From assembly GCF_013778505.1 (NCBI RefSeq), contig NZ_JAAOWU010000002.1:186001-250000 (forward strand): a stretch of DNA of 64,000 bases. Direction: 5' to 3'. The notes below the pieces were generated by a model. It saw only the letters and a list, made by a program, of their open reading frames with translations. It was not told the origin of the DNA and did no database searches. Below, in pieces: positions 21,099-30,190 of this stretch; the stretch's first letter is position 1, and the number at the start of each line of letters is the position of its first letter. The DNA is from Pseudomonas sivasensis. GTDB taxonomy: Bacteria; Pseudomonadota; Gammaproteobacteria; Pseudomonadales; Pseudomonadaceae. Made by a program: the position numbers and the translations under genes.

Positions 21099-22181
21099 AT
21101 GAATACAGCGTCCCCGACTCCTCGCCCCCAGCTGATTTACCTGGTATTCGGCGCCGAGACCTACCATCAGGAAGCCGTATTCAGCATCGCCAGTGCCGTT
21201 GCCCAACTGGGCGGGCCTCAGGATATGCCGTTAGACATCCAAGTGTTCAGCGACAACCCGGCCCCGTACCGTGGCTTGCCAGTACAGGTCCACACATTGG
21301 ACAGCGCCACGCGACAACGCTGGAGCGAACCCCACGGCTACCATTTCCGTACCAAACATGTGCTGTTGCGTCAGGTGCTGGAAACGGCGGAACTGGCGCT
21401 GCTGATCGACACCGATACATTTTTCCACGACTCGCCCATGGCATTGTTCGAGCGCGTAACACCGGGCACCGTGCTGTGCAACGCCTTCCAGGCCAAGTAT
21501 GGCGACAACCGCGAAAGCGTACTGTATGAAGCCCTGGCCAAGTACCTGGCCGACAAAGGCCTCGCCGACGATGATATGTGGCTGCTCAACTCAGGCGTGA
21601 TGGGCTTGACCCGGCAAGACGCGCACATTCTGGACCGTTCGATCGAGTTGATGGATGAGCTGTTCCCCATGGCTCACGGCGCCTACACCCTCGAAGAGTT
21701 CTGCCTGTCAGTAGCCGCGTACCGCACGCTCAACGTGCGCCAGTGCCCGGACCTGATCCATCACTATTGGAGCCGCAAGCAGTTGTTCCGGGCCAAGGTC
21801 AAGGCGTGGGTAACCAAGCATGCCGCCGACCCTCTCTGCACCCAGGCCCTGGCCGATACACGCAAGGTCTCCGCCCACCTGCCCCGCCCACCACGCTTGC
21901 AGCGCCTGATGTACAAACTGATCACCCTGGCGCTGCCCAAGCGCAAGCAGCAGTTCATCCGTGAGATTCTCTACGGCTGCTACGAGCACGAAAATGAATT
22001 CGACAAGGCCTGCGGCCCAGTTTGGTGGGAAAAAGCCCTTCAAAACCAGGAAGAACGCCAGAAATGCCCGGTGGACGCACACCAACTCGAACACTGGTTC
22101 GCCAACCCCGTGGTGCGCCTGATTCTGGGGGAGCGACGCGCAGCCATCTATGAACACCTGATGACCTCGCCCACAAAATAG
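21099..22181 (+). CDS. Glycosyltransferase-like protein with a DxD motif, function unknown
   Basis: 360 residues, no signal peptide or membrane segment. Residues 12-170 look like a GT-A nucleotide-sugar transferase fold: LIYLVFGAETYHQEAVFSI, then LALLIDTDTFFHDSP (about 107-121) holding a DTD metal site, and LNSGVMGL (about 167-174), a pattern found in GT8-like enzymes. The C-terminal third is basic and aromatic (LPKRKQQFIREILYG) with no known domain. No other sugar-polymer genes are adjacent. Donor and acceptor are unknown. The gene lies alone between the metF terminator and a periplasmic binding protein gene. Confidence 0.7.
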   Translation: MNTASPTPRPQLIYLVFGAETYHQEAVFSIASAVAQLGGPQDMPLDIQVFSDNPAPYRGLPVQVHTLDSATRQRWSEPHGYHFRTKHVLLRQVLETAELALLIDTDTFFHDSPMALFERVTPGTVLCNAFQAKYGDNRESVLYEALAKYLADKGLADDDMWLLNSGVMGLTRQDAHILDRSIELMDELFPMAHGAYTLEEFCLSVAAYRTLNVRQCPDLIHHYWSRKQLFRAKVKAWVTKHAADPLCTQALADTRKVSAHLPRPPRLQRLMYKLITLALPKRKQQFIREILYGCYEHENEFDKACGPVWWEKALQNQEERQKCPVDAHQLEHWFANPVVRLILGERRAAIYEHLMTSPTK

Positions 22182-22244
22182 AGCGGCCCGCAGAAGCTTA
22201 AGCCAGAGCTTCTCTTTAACGCACGGGCGTCGTAACCTCAGGGC

Positions 22245-23036
22245 ATGCCTGTCATTCTGAAGCTGTTGATCGCCGCGTTTTTCACTTGCCTGAGCCTGGC
22301 CGCTTACGGCGAGAAACTGCGCATTGTCACCGAGCCCTGGGCGCCTTATGTGTATGAAGAAGACGGCGCCATGCACGGGCTGGATTACGAAACGACGGTG
22401 ATCGTATTCCAGCGCCTGGGGGTCGAAGTGCAATGGCAGTTCCTGCCCTGGAAGCGCTGTCTGGCCATGCTTGATCAAGGCCATGCCGATGGCGCGCTGG
22501 ATATTTTCCACAGCCACGACCGCGACGCCCTGCTGCTGTACCCCAGCGAACCGCTGTCGGAAGTGGAGTTCGTAATGTTCTACGCCAACGACCGTCCGCA
22601 TCCGGTCCAAAGCCTCGACGACTTGCGTGGCCTCACAGTCGGCACGTCGCCAGGCTACCTGTACGGATTACCCTTCAGCGACTCCACCTTATTCAACCGC
22701 GAGCCGGCCCCCAGCCATGAAGCCAACTTCGGCAAATTATTGCTGGGGCGCATCGACCTTGTGATCACCGACCGCCGGGTTGGCCAGCACGTGATCAAGA
22801 CACTGGGCCTGGAAGGCAAGGTCAGCCAGGCCCCCGTTGTCGTCAGCCGCCAGCAGCAGTACCTCGCCGTACGTCGTGGCGCAGGCATGGACCTGCTGGT
22901 GCAACGCTTTGCCGCCGAGCTCAAACGCTTCAAACAGGAGCCGGCCTACACGGCATTGAGCGCCAAATATGGTGGATTCGAAGCGATTACGGCGTCCGGA
23001 CACACCGTTGAGCAGCAGGAAAGCGGCGCACCGTGA
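22245..23036 (+). CDS. Periplasmic substrate-binding protein, family 3
   Basis: 263 residues. A signal peptide ends near residue 21 (LAAYG-EKLRIVTEP). The fold is that of extracellular solute-binding proteins of family 3 (amino acids and related): EPWAPYVYEEDGAMHGLDYE, LDDLRGLTVGTSPGYLYG and GRIDLVITDRRVGQHVI. No ABC permease or ATPase is adjacent, so it may be an orphan binding protein or a sensor of a remote system. Family-level call only; ligand unknown. Confidence 0.82.
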   Translation: MPVILKLLIAAFFTCLSLAAYGEKLRIVTEPWAPYVYEEDGAMHGLDYETTVIVFQRLGVEVQWQFLPWKRCLAMLDQGHADGALDIFHSHDRDALLLYPSEPLSEVEFVMFYANDRPHPVQSLDDLRGLTVGTSPGYLYGLPFSDSTLFNREPAPSHEANFGKLLLGRIDLVITDRRVGQHVIKTLGLEGKVSQAPVVVSRQQQYLAVRRGAGMDLLVQRFAAELKRFKQEPAYTALSAKYGGFEAITASGHTVEQQESGAP

Positions 23037-23042
23037 TTGCTC

Positions 23043-23051
23043 TGCTATACT
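23043..23051 (+). promoter_or_regulatory. Extended -10 promoter element of rhlE
   Basis: TGCTATACT (extended -10, TGn-TATACT). A start near 23058 would give rhlE an untranslated leader of about 200 bases, G+C-rich and probably folded. No good -35 is visible. Confidence 0.45.
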
Positions 23052-23257
23052 CCGGCCTTCCCGCCAGGCTTACGCCCGGCCGCTGAGGTCTTGAAAAAGG
23101 CACCCAACCCCGCTACTGCGCAGCTTTCAGCCCGCGCGAGCCGGTGGAGTGCCCGCCAGACGCAGCAGGACCGGACGGGATTGCGCTCCCCTAAGCGCCA
23201 TTCACGCCCGGCAAGATTATCCCTTTGGGCCAAGCCCTAACTAAAACAGGATTACTC

Positions 23258-25150
23258 ATGTCCTTTGCTTCCCTCGGTCTCTCCGAGGCTTTAGTCCGCG
23301 CCATCGAGGCAGCGGGCTATACCGAGCCTACTCCGGTGCAACAGCGGGCCATTCCCGCCGTGTTGCAAGGTCGCGACCTGATGGTTGCGGCTCAGACAGG
23401 TACTGGTAAAACCGGCGGCTTCGCCCTCCCGATTCTGGAGCGGTTGTTCCCCAACGGTCACCCGGACAAATCCCAGCGTCACGGCCCGCGCCAACCACGC
23501 GTACTGGTTCTGACCCCTACCCGCGAACTCGCCGCCCAAGTGCACGACAGCTTCAAGCTGTATGCCCGCGACTTGAAGTTCGTCAGCGCCTGCATCTTCG
23601 GCGGCGTCGGCATGAACCCACAGGTTCAGGCCATGTCCCGTGGTGTTGACGTGCTGGTGGCATGCCCTGGTCGCTTGCTCGACCTGTGCGGCCAAGGCAG
23701 CGTCGATTTGTCCCACGTGGAAATCCTCGTGCTGGACGAAGCCGACCGCATGCTCGACATGGGCTTTGTCCATGACGTGAAAAAAGTCCTCGCCCGCCTA
23801 CCGGCCAAACGTCAGAACCTGCTGTTCTCGGCAACGTTCTCCCAAGACATCACCGCCCTGGCCGGCAAGCTGCTGCACAACCCGGAGCGCATCGAAGTCA
23901 CGCCGCCGAACACCACGGTCGAGCGTATCGAGCAACGCGTCTTCCGCTTGGCCGCCAGCCACAAGCGCTCGCTGCTGGCCCACCTGATCACCCACGGTGC
24001 GTGGGAGCAGGTGCTGGTGTTCACCCGTACCAAACACGGCGCCAACCGCCTGGCTGAATACCTGGACAAGCACGGCCTCACCGCCGTCGCCATCCACGGG
24101 AACAAGAGCCAGAACGCGCGCACCAAAGCCCTGGCTGACTTCAAGGCCGGCAGCGTACGCATCCTGGTAGCGACCGATATCGCTGCACGCGGCCTGGATA
24201 TCGACCAGTTGCCACACGTGGTCAACTTCGAGCTGCCAAACGTCGATGAAGACTATGTGCACCGTATCGGCCGTACTGGCCGTGCCGGTCGTTCGGGTGA
24301 AGCCATTTCCCTGGTAGCACCGGACGAAGAAAAACTGCTGAAAAGCATCGAGCGCATGACCAAGCAGAAAATCGCCGATGGCGACCTGATGGGCTTTGAT
24401 GCCAGCGCTGTAGAGGCCGAAAAGCCTGAAGTGCGCGAACGTCCTGACGTGCGTAACCCACGCAACCCACGCGGTCCGAAGGGCGATGGCCCGAACGGCG
24501 GCGGTGGTGGCGGTGGTCGTCGCGACAAAGGCAAAGACAAAGGCGGCAAGGAAAAAGCGCCAACCAACGGCCGTGGCGAACGCCCAGCCCGCGAGCAGAA
24601 GCCTCGTGAAGGTACCCCGGCCCGTGAACAGCGTCAGCCGAGCCAACCGCCGCGCGCTGCAGCCGACCGTGCCCCGGACGAATTCCTCGACGACGACGTG
24701 GATAACTTCGGTAACCGCGTCGACTACGTGCCACAGGCCAAACCGGCCCAAGGCCGTGGCCGTCGTCCAGGTGCCCCAGCACAGGGTGCCGGCGCAGGCA
24801 CTGGTGCACCCCGTGGCGGCCAGCCACAGGGCGCGCGCCAGAACGGTCCGCGCAACAGCAGCGGCGGCACCACCGGCACCCCGCCTGCCAAACGCAGCGG
24901 CCCGCGTAGCGGTGCACCGCGTGACGGCCAGGCCCGCCGCGAAGATTCGCGCAGCAACAACCGCCGCCCAGCCCGTGACGACCAGCCTCGTTCGTCCGAG
25001 CCAGCCGTGCAAAACCCGCGCGGTGGCCCAGCGCCGAAGATCATCCACAAGGAGTCGAAAGCTGACCGCTTCCCGACACCTGAGCAGTTGGATCAACTGC
25101 CAGGCCGCCCTCGTGGTGAAAAACCAGCGCTGCTGACTCGCAACCGCTGA
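23258..25150 (+). CDS. rhlE: DEAD-box ATP-dependent RNA helicase
   Basis: 630 residues from the ATG at 23258 ([20 protein letters not shown]), 8 bases after ACAGGA. The helicase core covers residues 1-380: Q motif [11 protein letters not shown], Walker [21 protein letters not shown] box ([13 protein letters not shown]), SAT, RGLDI and [11 protein letters not shown]. The C-terminal 250 residues are low-complexity, basic and glycine/arginine/proline-rich ([20 protein letters not shown]), probably disordered and RNA-binding, and longer than in E. coli RhlE. Such helicases act on ribosome assembly and RNA turnover, often in the cold. A long leader suggests post-transcriptional control. A terminator follows. 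Confidence 0.93.
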   Translation: MSFASLGLSEALVRAIEAAGYTEPTPVQQRAIPAVLQGRDLMVAAQTGTGKTGGFALPILERLFPNGHPDKSQRHGPRQPRVLVLTPTRELAAQVHDSFKLYARDLKFVSACIFGGVGMNPQVQAMSRGVDVLVACPGRLLDLCGQGSVDLSHVEILVLDEADRMLDMGFVHDVKKVLARLPAKRQNLLFSATFSQDITALAGKLLHNPERIEVTPPNTTVERIEQRVFRLAASHKRSLLAHLITHGAWEQVLVFTRTKHGANRLAEYLDKHGLTAVAIHGNKSQNARTKALADFKAGSVRILVATDIAARGLDIDQLPHVVNFELPNVDEDYVHRIGRTGRAGRSGEAISLVAPDEEKLLKSIERMTKQKIADGDLMGFDASAVEAEKPEVRERPDVRNPRNPRGPKGDGPNGGGGGGGRRDKGKDKGGKEKAPTNGRGERPAREQKPREGTPAREQRQPSQPPRAAADRAPDEFLDDDVDNFGNRVDYVPQAKPAQGRGRRPGAPAQGAGAGTGAPRGGQPQGARQNGPRNSSGGTTGTPPAKRSGPRSGAPRDGQARREDSRSNNRRPARDDQPRSSEPAVQNPRGGPAPKIIHKESKADRFPTPEQLDQLPGRPRGEKPALLTRNR

Positions 25151-25165
25151 GTTTCAAAGCTCCAT

Positions 25166-25204
25166 AAAAAATGCCCCGCCTCTTTCGAGACGGGGCATTT
25201 TTTT
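25166..25204. terminator. Bidirectional terminator between rhlE and the YceI gene
   Basis: ATGCCCCG (25171-25178) pairs with CGGGGCAT (25191-25198), extended by A and T tracts on both sides; an inner TCT-TTCG-AGA hairpin closes it. Confidence 0.93.
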
Positions 25205-25244
25205 GGACTCAACAAAAAAGAATGAGCCCTGCTGTGGGCAGAAA

Positions 25245-25823
25245 TTACTTCTGCTTAACACCTTCCAGCGAGATGTCCAGGTTAACAGTCTGCGAAGACG
25301 GGCCCGGGCCTTTGATGCCGAAGTCGTTCAGGTCCAGCGTAGTGGTGGCGTTGAAGCCCGCACGCTCGCCGCCCCATGGATCCTTGCCTTCACCGTTGAA
25401 GGTAGCCTTGAAGGTCACAGGCTTGGTCACGCCGTGGAACGTCAGGTCGCCGGTCACGTCAGCAGTTTTTTCGCCGGTGGATTTAACAGCGGTAGATACG
25501 AACTTGGCGTCAGCAAACTTGGCAACGTCCAGGAAGTCCTTACTGCCGATGTGCTTGTCACGCTCAGCGTGGTTGGACCACAGGCTGGCGGTTTTCACGT
25601 CGACGGCGATTTTGCTGGCTTCAGGCTTGGCGGAATCCCAGCTGAACGTACCATCCCAGTCCTTGAAGGTACCGTGGATGAAGCTGTAGCCCAGGTGGCT
25701 GATTTTCCAGTCGATGAAGGCGTGTTGGCCTTCCTTGTCGATTTTGTAGTCAGCGGCCATCACCTGACCTGCAGACAGCAGCGCTGTACCGATTGCCAGA
25801 GCGGCGAGGGTCTTCTTCAACAT
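25245..25823 (-). CDS. YceI-family periplasmic protein
   Basis: 192 residues. Signal peptide [19 protein letters not shown] ending in VMA-ADYK (near residue 24). The mature part is the YceI lipocalin-like barrel: [49 protein letters not shown] near the end. YceI proteins bind polyprenoid or other hydrophobic ligands in the periplasm. AAGGA precedes the ATG at a good distance. It lies 32 bases after the cytochrome b561 gene, a pairing that recurs widely, so the two probably form one operon. Confidence 0.94.
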   Translation of the reverse strand: MLKKTLAALAIGTALLSAGQVMAADYKIDKEGQHAFIDWKISHLGYSFIHGTFKDWDGTFSWDSAKPEASKIAVDVKTASLWSNHAERDKHIGSKDFLDVAKFADAKFVSTAVKSTGEKTADVTGDLTFHGVTKPVTFKATFNGEGKDPWGGERAGFNATTTLDLNDFGIKGPGPSSQTVNLDISLEGVKQK

Positions 25824-25855
25824 GCTTTATATTCCTTGTGAGTCGAGGTTGAACA

Positions 25856-26407
25856 TCAGGCTTTGCGCCCCAGCATTCGCGTGAGGGTCGCATCACGATC
25901 GATAAAGTGGTGTTTCAACGCAGCCACGCCGTGCAAGCCGGCGAAAACCACGAGCACCCAGGCCAGGTACAAATGCACCAAGCCCGCGTTGTCTGCCTGG
26001 TCCGGTAGACCGGAAACCACGGCAGGAATTTCAAACAGGCCAAACACCGGGATACCGACACCATCGGCGGTGGAAATCAGGTATCCGGCAATCATCACGG
26101 CAAACAGCCCGAGATAAAGGAACGCGTGGCCGAACGCGGCACCGATGCGGGTCAAGCGGCTGTAACTGGCCAACGGCGGTGGTGGCGGGCTGATCAGGCG
26201 CCAGACGATACGCACCAGCATGATGGCGAACAGCGTGATGCCAATGCTCTTGTGCAGGTCCGGCGCGTCTTTGCGCCAGGCGCTGTAGTAGTCGAGCCCA
26301 ACCATCCACAAACCCAGGGCGAACAGACCGAACACAACCAGGGCCACACCCCAGTGCAAAATCATACTGACCCAGCCATAACGGGCCGGTGAGTTACGTA
26401 GCTGCAT
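25856..26407 (-). CDS. Cytochrome b561
   Basis: 183 residues with four membrane helices. The family starts RYGWVSMILHWGVALVVFGLF with a heme-ligand His (MILHW), has KSIGITLFAIMLVRIVWRL with the next helix, and ends with AGLHGVAALKHHFIDRDATL carrying further His ligands. These di-heme proteins pass electrons, for instance from quinol, in the inner membrane. It is upstream of yceI in one operon and divergent from bioA. The 272-base gap before bioA holds only A+T-rich promoter-like sequence. Confidence 0.93.
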   Translation of the reverse strand: MQLRNSPARYGWVSMILHWGVALVVFGLFALGLWMVGLDYYSAWRKDAPDLHKSIGITLFAIMLVRIVWRLISPPPPPLASYSRLTRIGAAFGHAFLYLGLFAVMIAGYLISTADGVGIPVFGLFEIPAVVSGLPDQADNAGLVHLYLAWVLVVFAGLHGVAALKHHFIDRDATLTRMLGRKA

Positions 26408-26679
26408 GTACTTAATCCCGTAAGAGCTGCGCCCAAGACTAGCGATTTACCTATCGAATTAAAGCGGAAAATTTTGCTTTGAAATATCGAGAAATACGAT
26501 CTAGAGCGTATGCACAATAAGTTAACCAAGGATTAAGGACTATCCCTAACAAACGTGACAGTCCGTCCCGCGTTTACTCCGAATTCCCCACAATGGCTTG
26601 TGACCCAGGCCTCCATTGCATAGGCTTGCGCGATTGTTTCGCCTGCGCCGTTCGCAGGACCGCTTCGAGGAGATCACCG

Positions 26680-28086
26680 ATGGGCTTGAACAACCAGTGG
26701 ATGCAACGCGACCTCGCCGTGCTGTGGCATCCCTGCACCCAGATGAAAGACCACCAGCAGCTGCCGCTGATCCCGATCAAGCGCGGGGAAGGCGTCTGGC
26801 TGGAAGACTTCGAAGGCAAGCGCTACCTCGACGCTGTCAGCTCCTGGTGGGTCAACGTGTTCGGCCACGCCAACCCACGCATCAACCAACGCATCAAGGA
26901 CCAGGTCGACCAACTGGAACACGTGATCCTCGCCGGCTTCAGCCACCAGCCGGTGATCGAACTGTCCGAACGCCTGGTCGCGATGACCCCCGAAGGCCTG
27001 ACCCGCTGCTTCTATGCCGATAACGGTTCGTCGTGCATCGAAGTCGCGCTGAAGATGAGCTTCCACTATTGGCTCAACCGCGGTTTGCCGAACAAAAAGC
27101 GCTTCGTCACCCTGACCAACAGTTACCACGGCGAAACCATCGCTGCGATGTCGGTGGGCGACGTGCCGCTGTTTACCGAAACCTACAAGGCGCTGCTGCT
27201 CGACACCATTAAGGTGCCAAGCCCGGACTGCTACCTGCGCCCCGAGGGCATGAGCTGGGAAGAGCACTCGCGCACTATGTTCCTGGCCATGGAACAGACC
27301 CTGGCCGACAACCATGACACCGTCGCCGCCGTGATCGTCGAGCCACTGATCCAGGGCGCAGGCGGCATGCGCATGTACCACCCGGTGTATCTGAAGCTGC
27401 TGCGCGAAGCCTGCGACCGCTACGGCGTGCACCTGATCCACGACGAAATCGCCGTGGGCTTCGGCCGTACCGGCACGATGTTCGCCTGTGAACAGGCCGG
27501 CATCCGTCCGGACTTCCTGTGCTTGTCCAAGGCCCTCACCGGCGGTTACCTGCCGTTGGCGGCGGTGGTCACCACAGATGATGTCTACGACGCCTTCTAC
27601 GACGACTACCCGACCCTGCGCGCGTTCCTGCACTCCCATAGCTACACCGGCAACCCGCTGGCGTGCGCGGCGGCCCTGGCGACCCTGGATATATTCGAAG
27701 AAGACAACGTCATCGAAAACAACAAGGCCCTGGCCCAGCGTATGGCAACCGCCACTGCCCACCTGGTCGATCATCCCCATGTGTCGGAAGTGCGCCAGAC
27801 CGGCATGGTATTGGCCATCGAAATGGTCCAGGACAAGGCCACCAAAACCGCCTATCCGTGGCAGGAGCGCCGTGGTTTGAAGGTGTTCGAGCATGCCCTG
27901 GAACGTGGTGCGCTGCTGCGGCCATTGGGCAGCGTGGTGTATTTCCTGCCGCCGTATGTGATTACGCCGGAGCAGATCGACTTCCTCGCCACCGTTGCCA
28001 GCGAAGGCATCGATATCGCGACCAATAGCAAGGTCAGCGTCGCCGTGCCAAAAGACTTCCACCCAGGCTTTCGCGACCCGGGCTGA
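26680..28086 (+). CDS. bioA: Adenosylmethionine-8-amino-7-oxononanoate aminotransferase
   Basis: 468 residues from the ATG at 26680 (MGLNNQWMQRDLAVLWHPCT), with GAGGAG 8-9 bases upstream; the in-frame extension to 26593 is rejected. A class III PLP transaminase that uses AdoMet as amino donor to make 7,8-diaminononanoate in biotin synthesis. Visible: HPCTQMKDHQQLPLIPI, SSWWVNVFGHANPRINQ, FYADNGSSCIEVALKM, the aldimine-Lys motif CLSKALTGGYLPLAAV, and HSYTGNPLACAAALA. It lies away from bioBFHCD here. rsmE follows after 32 bases and may be co-transcribed. Confidence 0.96.
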   Translation: MGLNNQWMQRDLAVLWHPCTQMKDHQQLPLIPIKRGEGVWLEDFEGKRYLDAVSSWWVNVFGHANPRINQRIKDQVDQLEHVILAGFSHQPVIELSERLVAMTPEGLTRCFYADNGSSCIEVALKMSFHYWLNRGLPNKKRFVTLTNSYHGETIAAMSVGDVPLFTETYKALLLDTIKVPSPDCYLRPEGMSWEEHSRTMFLAMEQTLADNHDTVAAVIVEPLIQGAGGMRMYHPVYLKLLREACDRYGVHLIHDEIAVGFGRTGTMFACEQAGIRPDFLCLSKALTGGYLPLAAVVTTDDVYDAFYDDYPTLRAFLHSHSYTGNPLACAAALATLDIFEEDNVIENNKALAQRMATATAHLVDHPHVSEVRQTGMVLAIEMVQDKATKTAYPWQERRGLKVFEHALERGALLRPLGSVVYFLPPYVITPEQIDFLATVASEGIDIATNSKVSVAVPKDFHPGFRDPG

Positions 28087-28118
28087 TGGTTCCTACCTAA
28101 ATTCTTCAGAGAACAGAC

Positions 28119-28838
28119 ATGAGACTGTCCCGCTTTTTCACCGACACCCCGCTGAGCCTCGGTGACCATGAACTGCCAGAAGCCCAGGCGCATTACATCA
28201 GCCGCGTGCTGCGCATGGTCGAGGGCGACGCCGTGCAATTGTTCGACGGCTCCGGCCTGGAGTTTCGCGGCACATTGCTGGAGGTCGGGAAAAAACGCGT
28301 CACCGTACAACTCACCGAAAGCTTCACGGGCCAGACCGAATCGCCGCTGCACATCCACCTTGGCCAGGGCCTGTCCCGGGGCGAGCGCATGGATTGGGCA
28401 ATCCAGAAAGCCACTGAACTGGGGGTCAACGAAATCACCCCGATTTTCAGCGACCGCTGCGAAGTGCGACTCAAGGACGAACGCGCTGACAAACGCCTGC
28501 TGCACTGGCGCCAGGTGGCGATCAGTGCGTGCGAGCAATGCGGGCGTTCGACGGTGCCGGTGATTCACCCACCGCTGTTGCTGGCGGACTGGCTGAAGCA
28601 GGTCGAGGCGGATCTGAAGCTGGTGCTGCACCCGGTGGCAGAGCCGATGGTCAGCCATGCCAAGCCTGCGAGCCTGGCGTTTCTGATCGGGCCGGAAGGC
28701 GGGTTGACGGACAATGAAGTCGACACCGCCCAAGCCGCCGGCTTCCATGCCGCCCGTCTCGGCCCACGGGTGCTACGTACCGAGACCGCGCCAGTGGTAG
28801 CGCTGGCCGTCGCCCAACAACTCTGGGGCGACTTCTAG
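28119..28838 (+). CDS. rsmE: 16S rRNA m3U1498 methyltransferase
   Basis: 239 residues. RsmE is a SPOUT-class methyltransferase with an N-terminal PUA-like part (HYISRVLRMVEGDAVQLFDG) and a C-terminal knotted domain with LAFLIGPEGGLTDNEVD (about 185-201) and LRTETAPVVALAV near the end, which bind AdoMet. It methylates U1498 in 30S subunits. It is close behind bioA on the same strand. Confidence 0.95.
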   Translation: MRLSRFFTDTPLSLGDHELPEAQAHYISRVLRMVEGDAVQLFDGSGLEFRGTLLEVGKKRVTVQLTESFTGQTESPLHIHLGQGLSRGERMDWAIQKATELGVNEITPIFSDRCEVRLKDERADKRLLHWRQVAISACEQCGRSTVPVIHPPLLLADWLKQVEADLKLVLHPVAEPMVSHAKPASLAFLIGPEGGLTDNEVDTAQAAGFHAARLGPRVLRTETAPVVALAVAQQLWGDF

Positions 28839-28858
28839 CCCACAGCTGCAAAAACGAC

Positions 28859-28895
28859 CGTAATGTGGGAGGGACTTGCTCCCTCCCACATTACG
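28859..28895. repeat. Perfect 16-bp hairpin made from a REP sequence
   Basis: CGTAATGTGGGAGGGA (28859-28874), a five-base loop CTTGC, and the exact reverse complement (28880-28895). A short compact REP palindrome between convergent rsmE and the broken binding-protein gene; it may also stop transcription, though no T run follows directly. Confidence 0.85.
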
Positions 28896-28911
28896 ATTGA
28901 GTTACCCCTTC

Positions 28912-29813
28912 TTACTCCACCGGATCACTCACCGGCTTGGCAATAATCGCCTTCAACTCGCTGGTCATCGGGAATTCCAGGTTCAAGCCCTTGGGCGGAA
29001 TCGGCTGTTCAAACCAGCGCTGGTAAATCCCGTTGATCTCCCCCGAGCGGTACAGGTCGCCGAGGGTCTCGTTGACCACCGCAAGAAACTGCGGATCGTC
29101 CTTGCGCACCATGCAGCTGTAGATCTCCCGCGACTGCTCCTCGCCCACCACCACCCATTTGTGCGGGTCCTTGGCTTTGGCGCGTTCGCCGTAGAGGAGC
29201 GCGTCGTCCATATAAAACGCCACGGCGCGGCCCGTCTCCAGCATCTTGAACGCTTCGCCATGATCCTTTGCGCTGATCACGAACATATTGGTTTTGTGCT
29301 CGGCGTTGTAGCTCTTGAGAAAACGTTCGTTGGTGGTGCCGGCAGTGGTCACCACGTTCTTGCCGGCAAGGTCGGTGAAGCCTTTGATGCCGCTGTCTTT
29401 AGCCGTCAGCAACTGGCCTTTCACATAAATAACCCATAGGAAAATGCCACCTGCTTCTGGCGCTCGGCGGTCACTCCGGTGGAACCGCATTCCAAGTCAA
29501 CGGTGCCGTTCTGCACCAGCGGAATTCGCGTCTGGGACGTCACGAGGTTGTACTTCACCTTGAGGTCGGCCACTCCGGTTTTCTGCTGGATGCGCTCGAC
29601 GATCTTGCTCGACAGGTCCACCGAATAACCCATGGGTTTGCCGCTGTGATCCCCCACATAGGAAAACGGCACCGACGCATCGCGATAGCCCAGGGTGATG
29701 GACTTGGCGTTGGCGATCTTGCTCAACGTGCCGTTCAGCGCCGGTTCATTTGCCTGAACCTGAGCCCCAAACAACAGCCCCACGGTACAACCGGTCAACA
29801 GGATTTTTTTCAT
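28912..29813 (-). pseudogene. Amino-acid ABC transporter binding protein, broken by a one-base deletion
   Basis: Two reading frames join into one family 3 binding protein of about 300 residues. The N-terminal frame (from the ATG at 29813, with GGAG upstream) carries a signal peptide (MKKILLTGCTVGLLFG) and GKPMGYSVDLSSKIVERIQQ, then DLECGSTGVTAERQKQVAFS, and stops at a TGA just after YGLFM (near 29421). The other frame resumes at once with YVKGQLLTAKDSGIKGFTDL and runs through GRAVAFYMDDALLYGER to the natural end. Adding one T to the TTT at about 29430 restores YGLFYVKGQLL. It is either a recent mutation or a sequencing error. It is third after a D-amino-acid dehydrogenase and RidA gene; no permease is adjacent. 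Confidence 0.85.
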
Positions 29814-29829
29814 TGTTCTACTCCGTTGG

Positions 29830-30180
29830 TTATTTACGTACAGCGATGACACTGATTTCCACCAACACACTCGGTCGCGCCAGCTCCGCCTGCAGGGTGG
29901 TTCGCGTGGGCGCCATCCCCGGCGACAGCCACGCCGACCACACCTCGTTCATTGGCGCAAAACCGGTGCCGATGTCTTTGAGGTAAATGGTCGCATTGAG
30001 CAGATGGTCCTTGTCGCTGCCCGCCTGGGCCAGTAACCCGTCGATTTTGGCCAGCACTTCGCGGGTTTGTGTCGCGACATCCTGACCGTCACCCGGTACC
30101 TGACCCGACAAGAACACCAAGTCCTTGAAAGTCACGGCACCAGAAAGACGCTCGTTGCTGCTGATTCGATTGATGGTCAT
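29830..30180 (-). CDS. RidA-family (YjgF/YER057c/UK114) protein
   Basis: 116 residues, a complete RidA domain. Landmarks: LVFLSGQVPGDG (about 21-32), LLNATIYLKDIG in the middle and GMAPTRTTLQAELARPSVLV (about 88-107), with the Arg that holds the carboxylate of the imine. RidA hydrolyses reactive enamine/imine intermediates released by PLP enzymes and amino-acid oxidases. It starts 10 bases after the dehydrogenase gene, so it would clear the 2-iminoacid made by that enzyme. GAGG precedes the ATG. Confidence 0.93.
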   Translation of the reverse strand: MTINRISSNERLSGAVTFKDLVFLSGQVPGDGQDVATQTREVLAKIDGLLAQAGSDKDHLLNATIYLKDIGTGFAPMNEVWSAWLSPGMAPTRTTLQAELARPSVLVEISVIAVRK

Positions 30181-30190
30181 GGTTACATCC

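Noticed and set aside
29421..29440. Programmed frameshift in the binding protein gene
   Set aside because: No slippery heptamer or downstream structure is visible, and this protein family does not use frameshifting; a simple deletion or sequencing error explains it.
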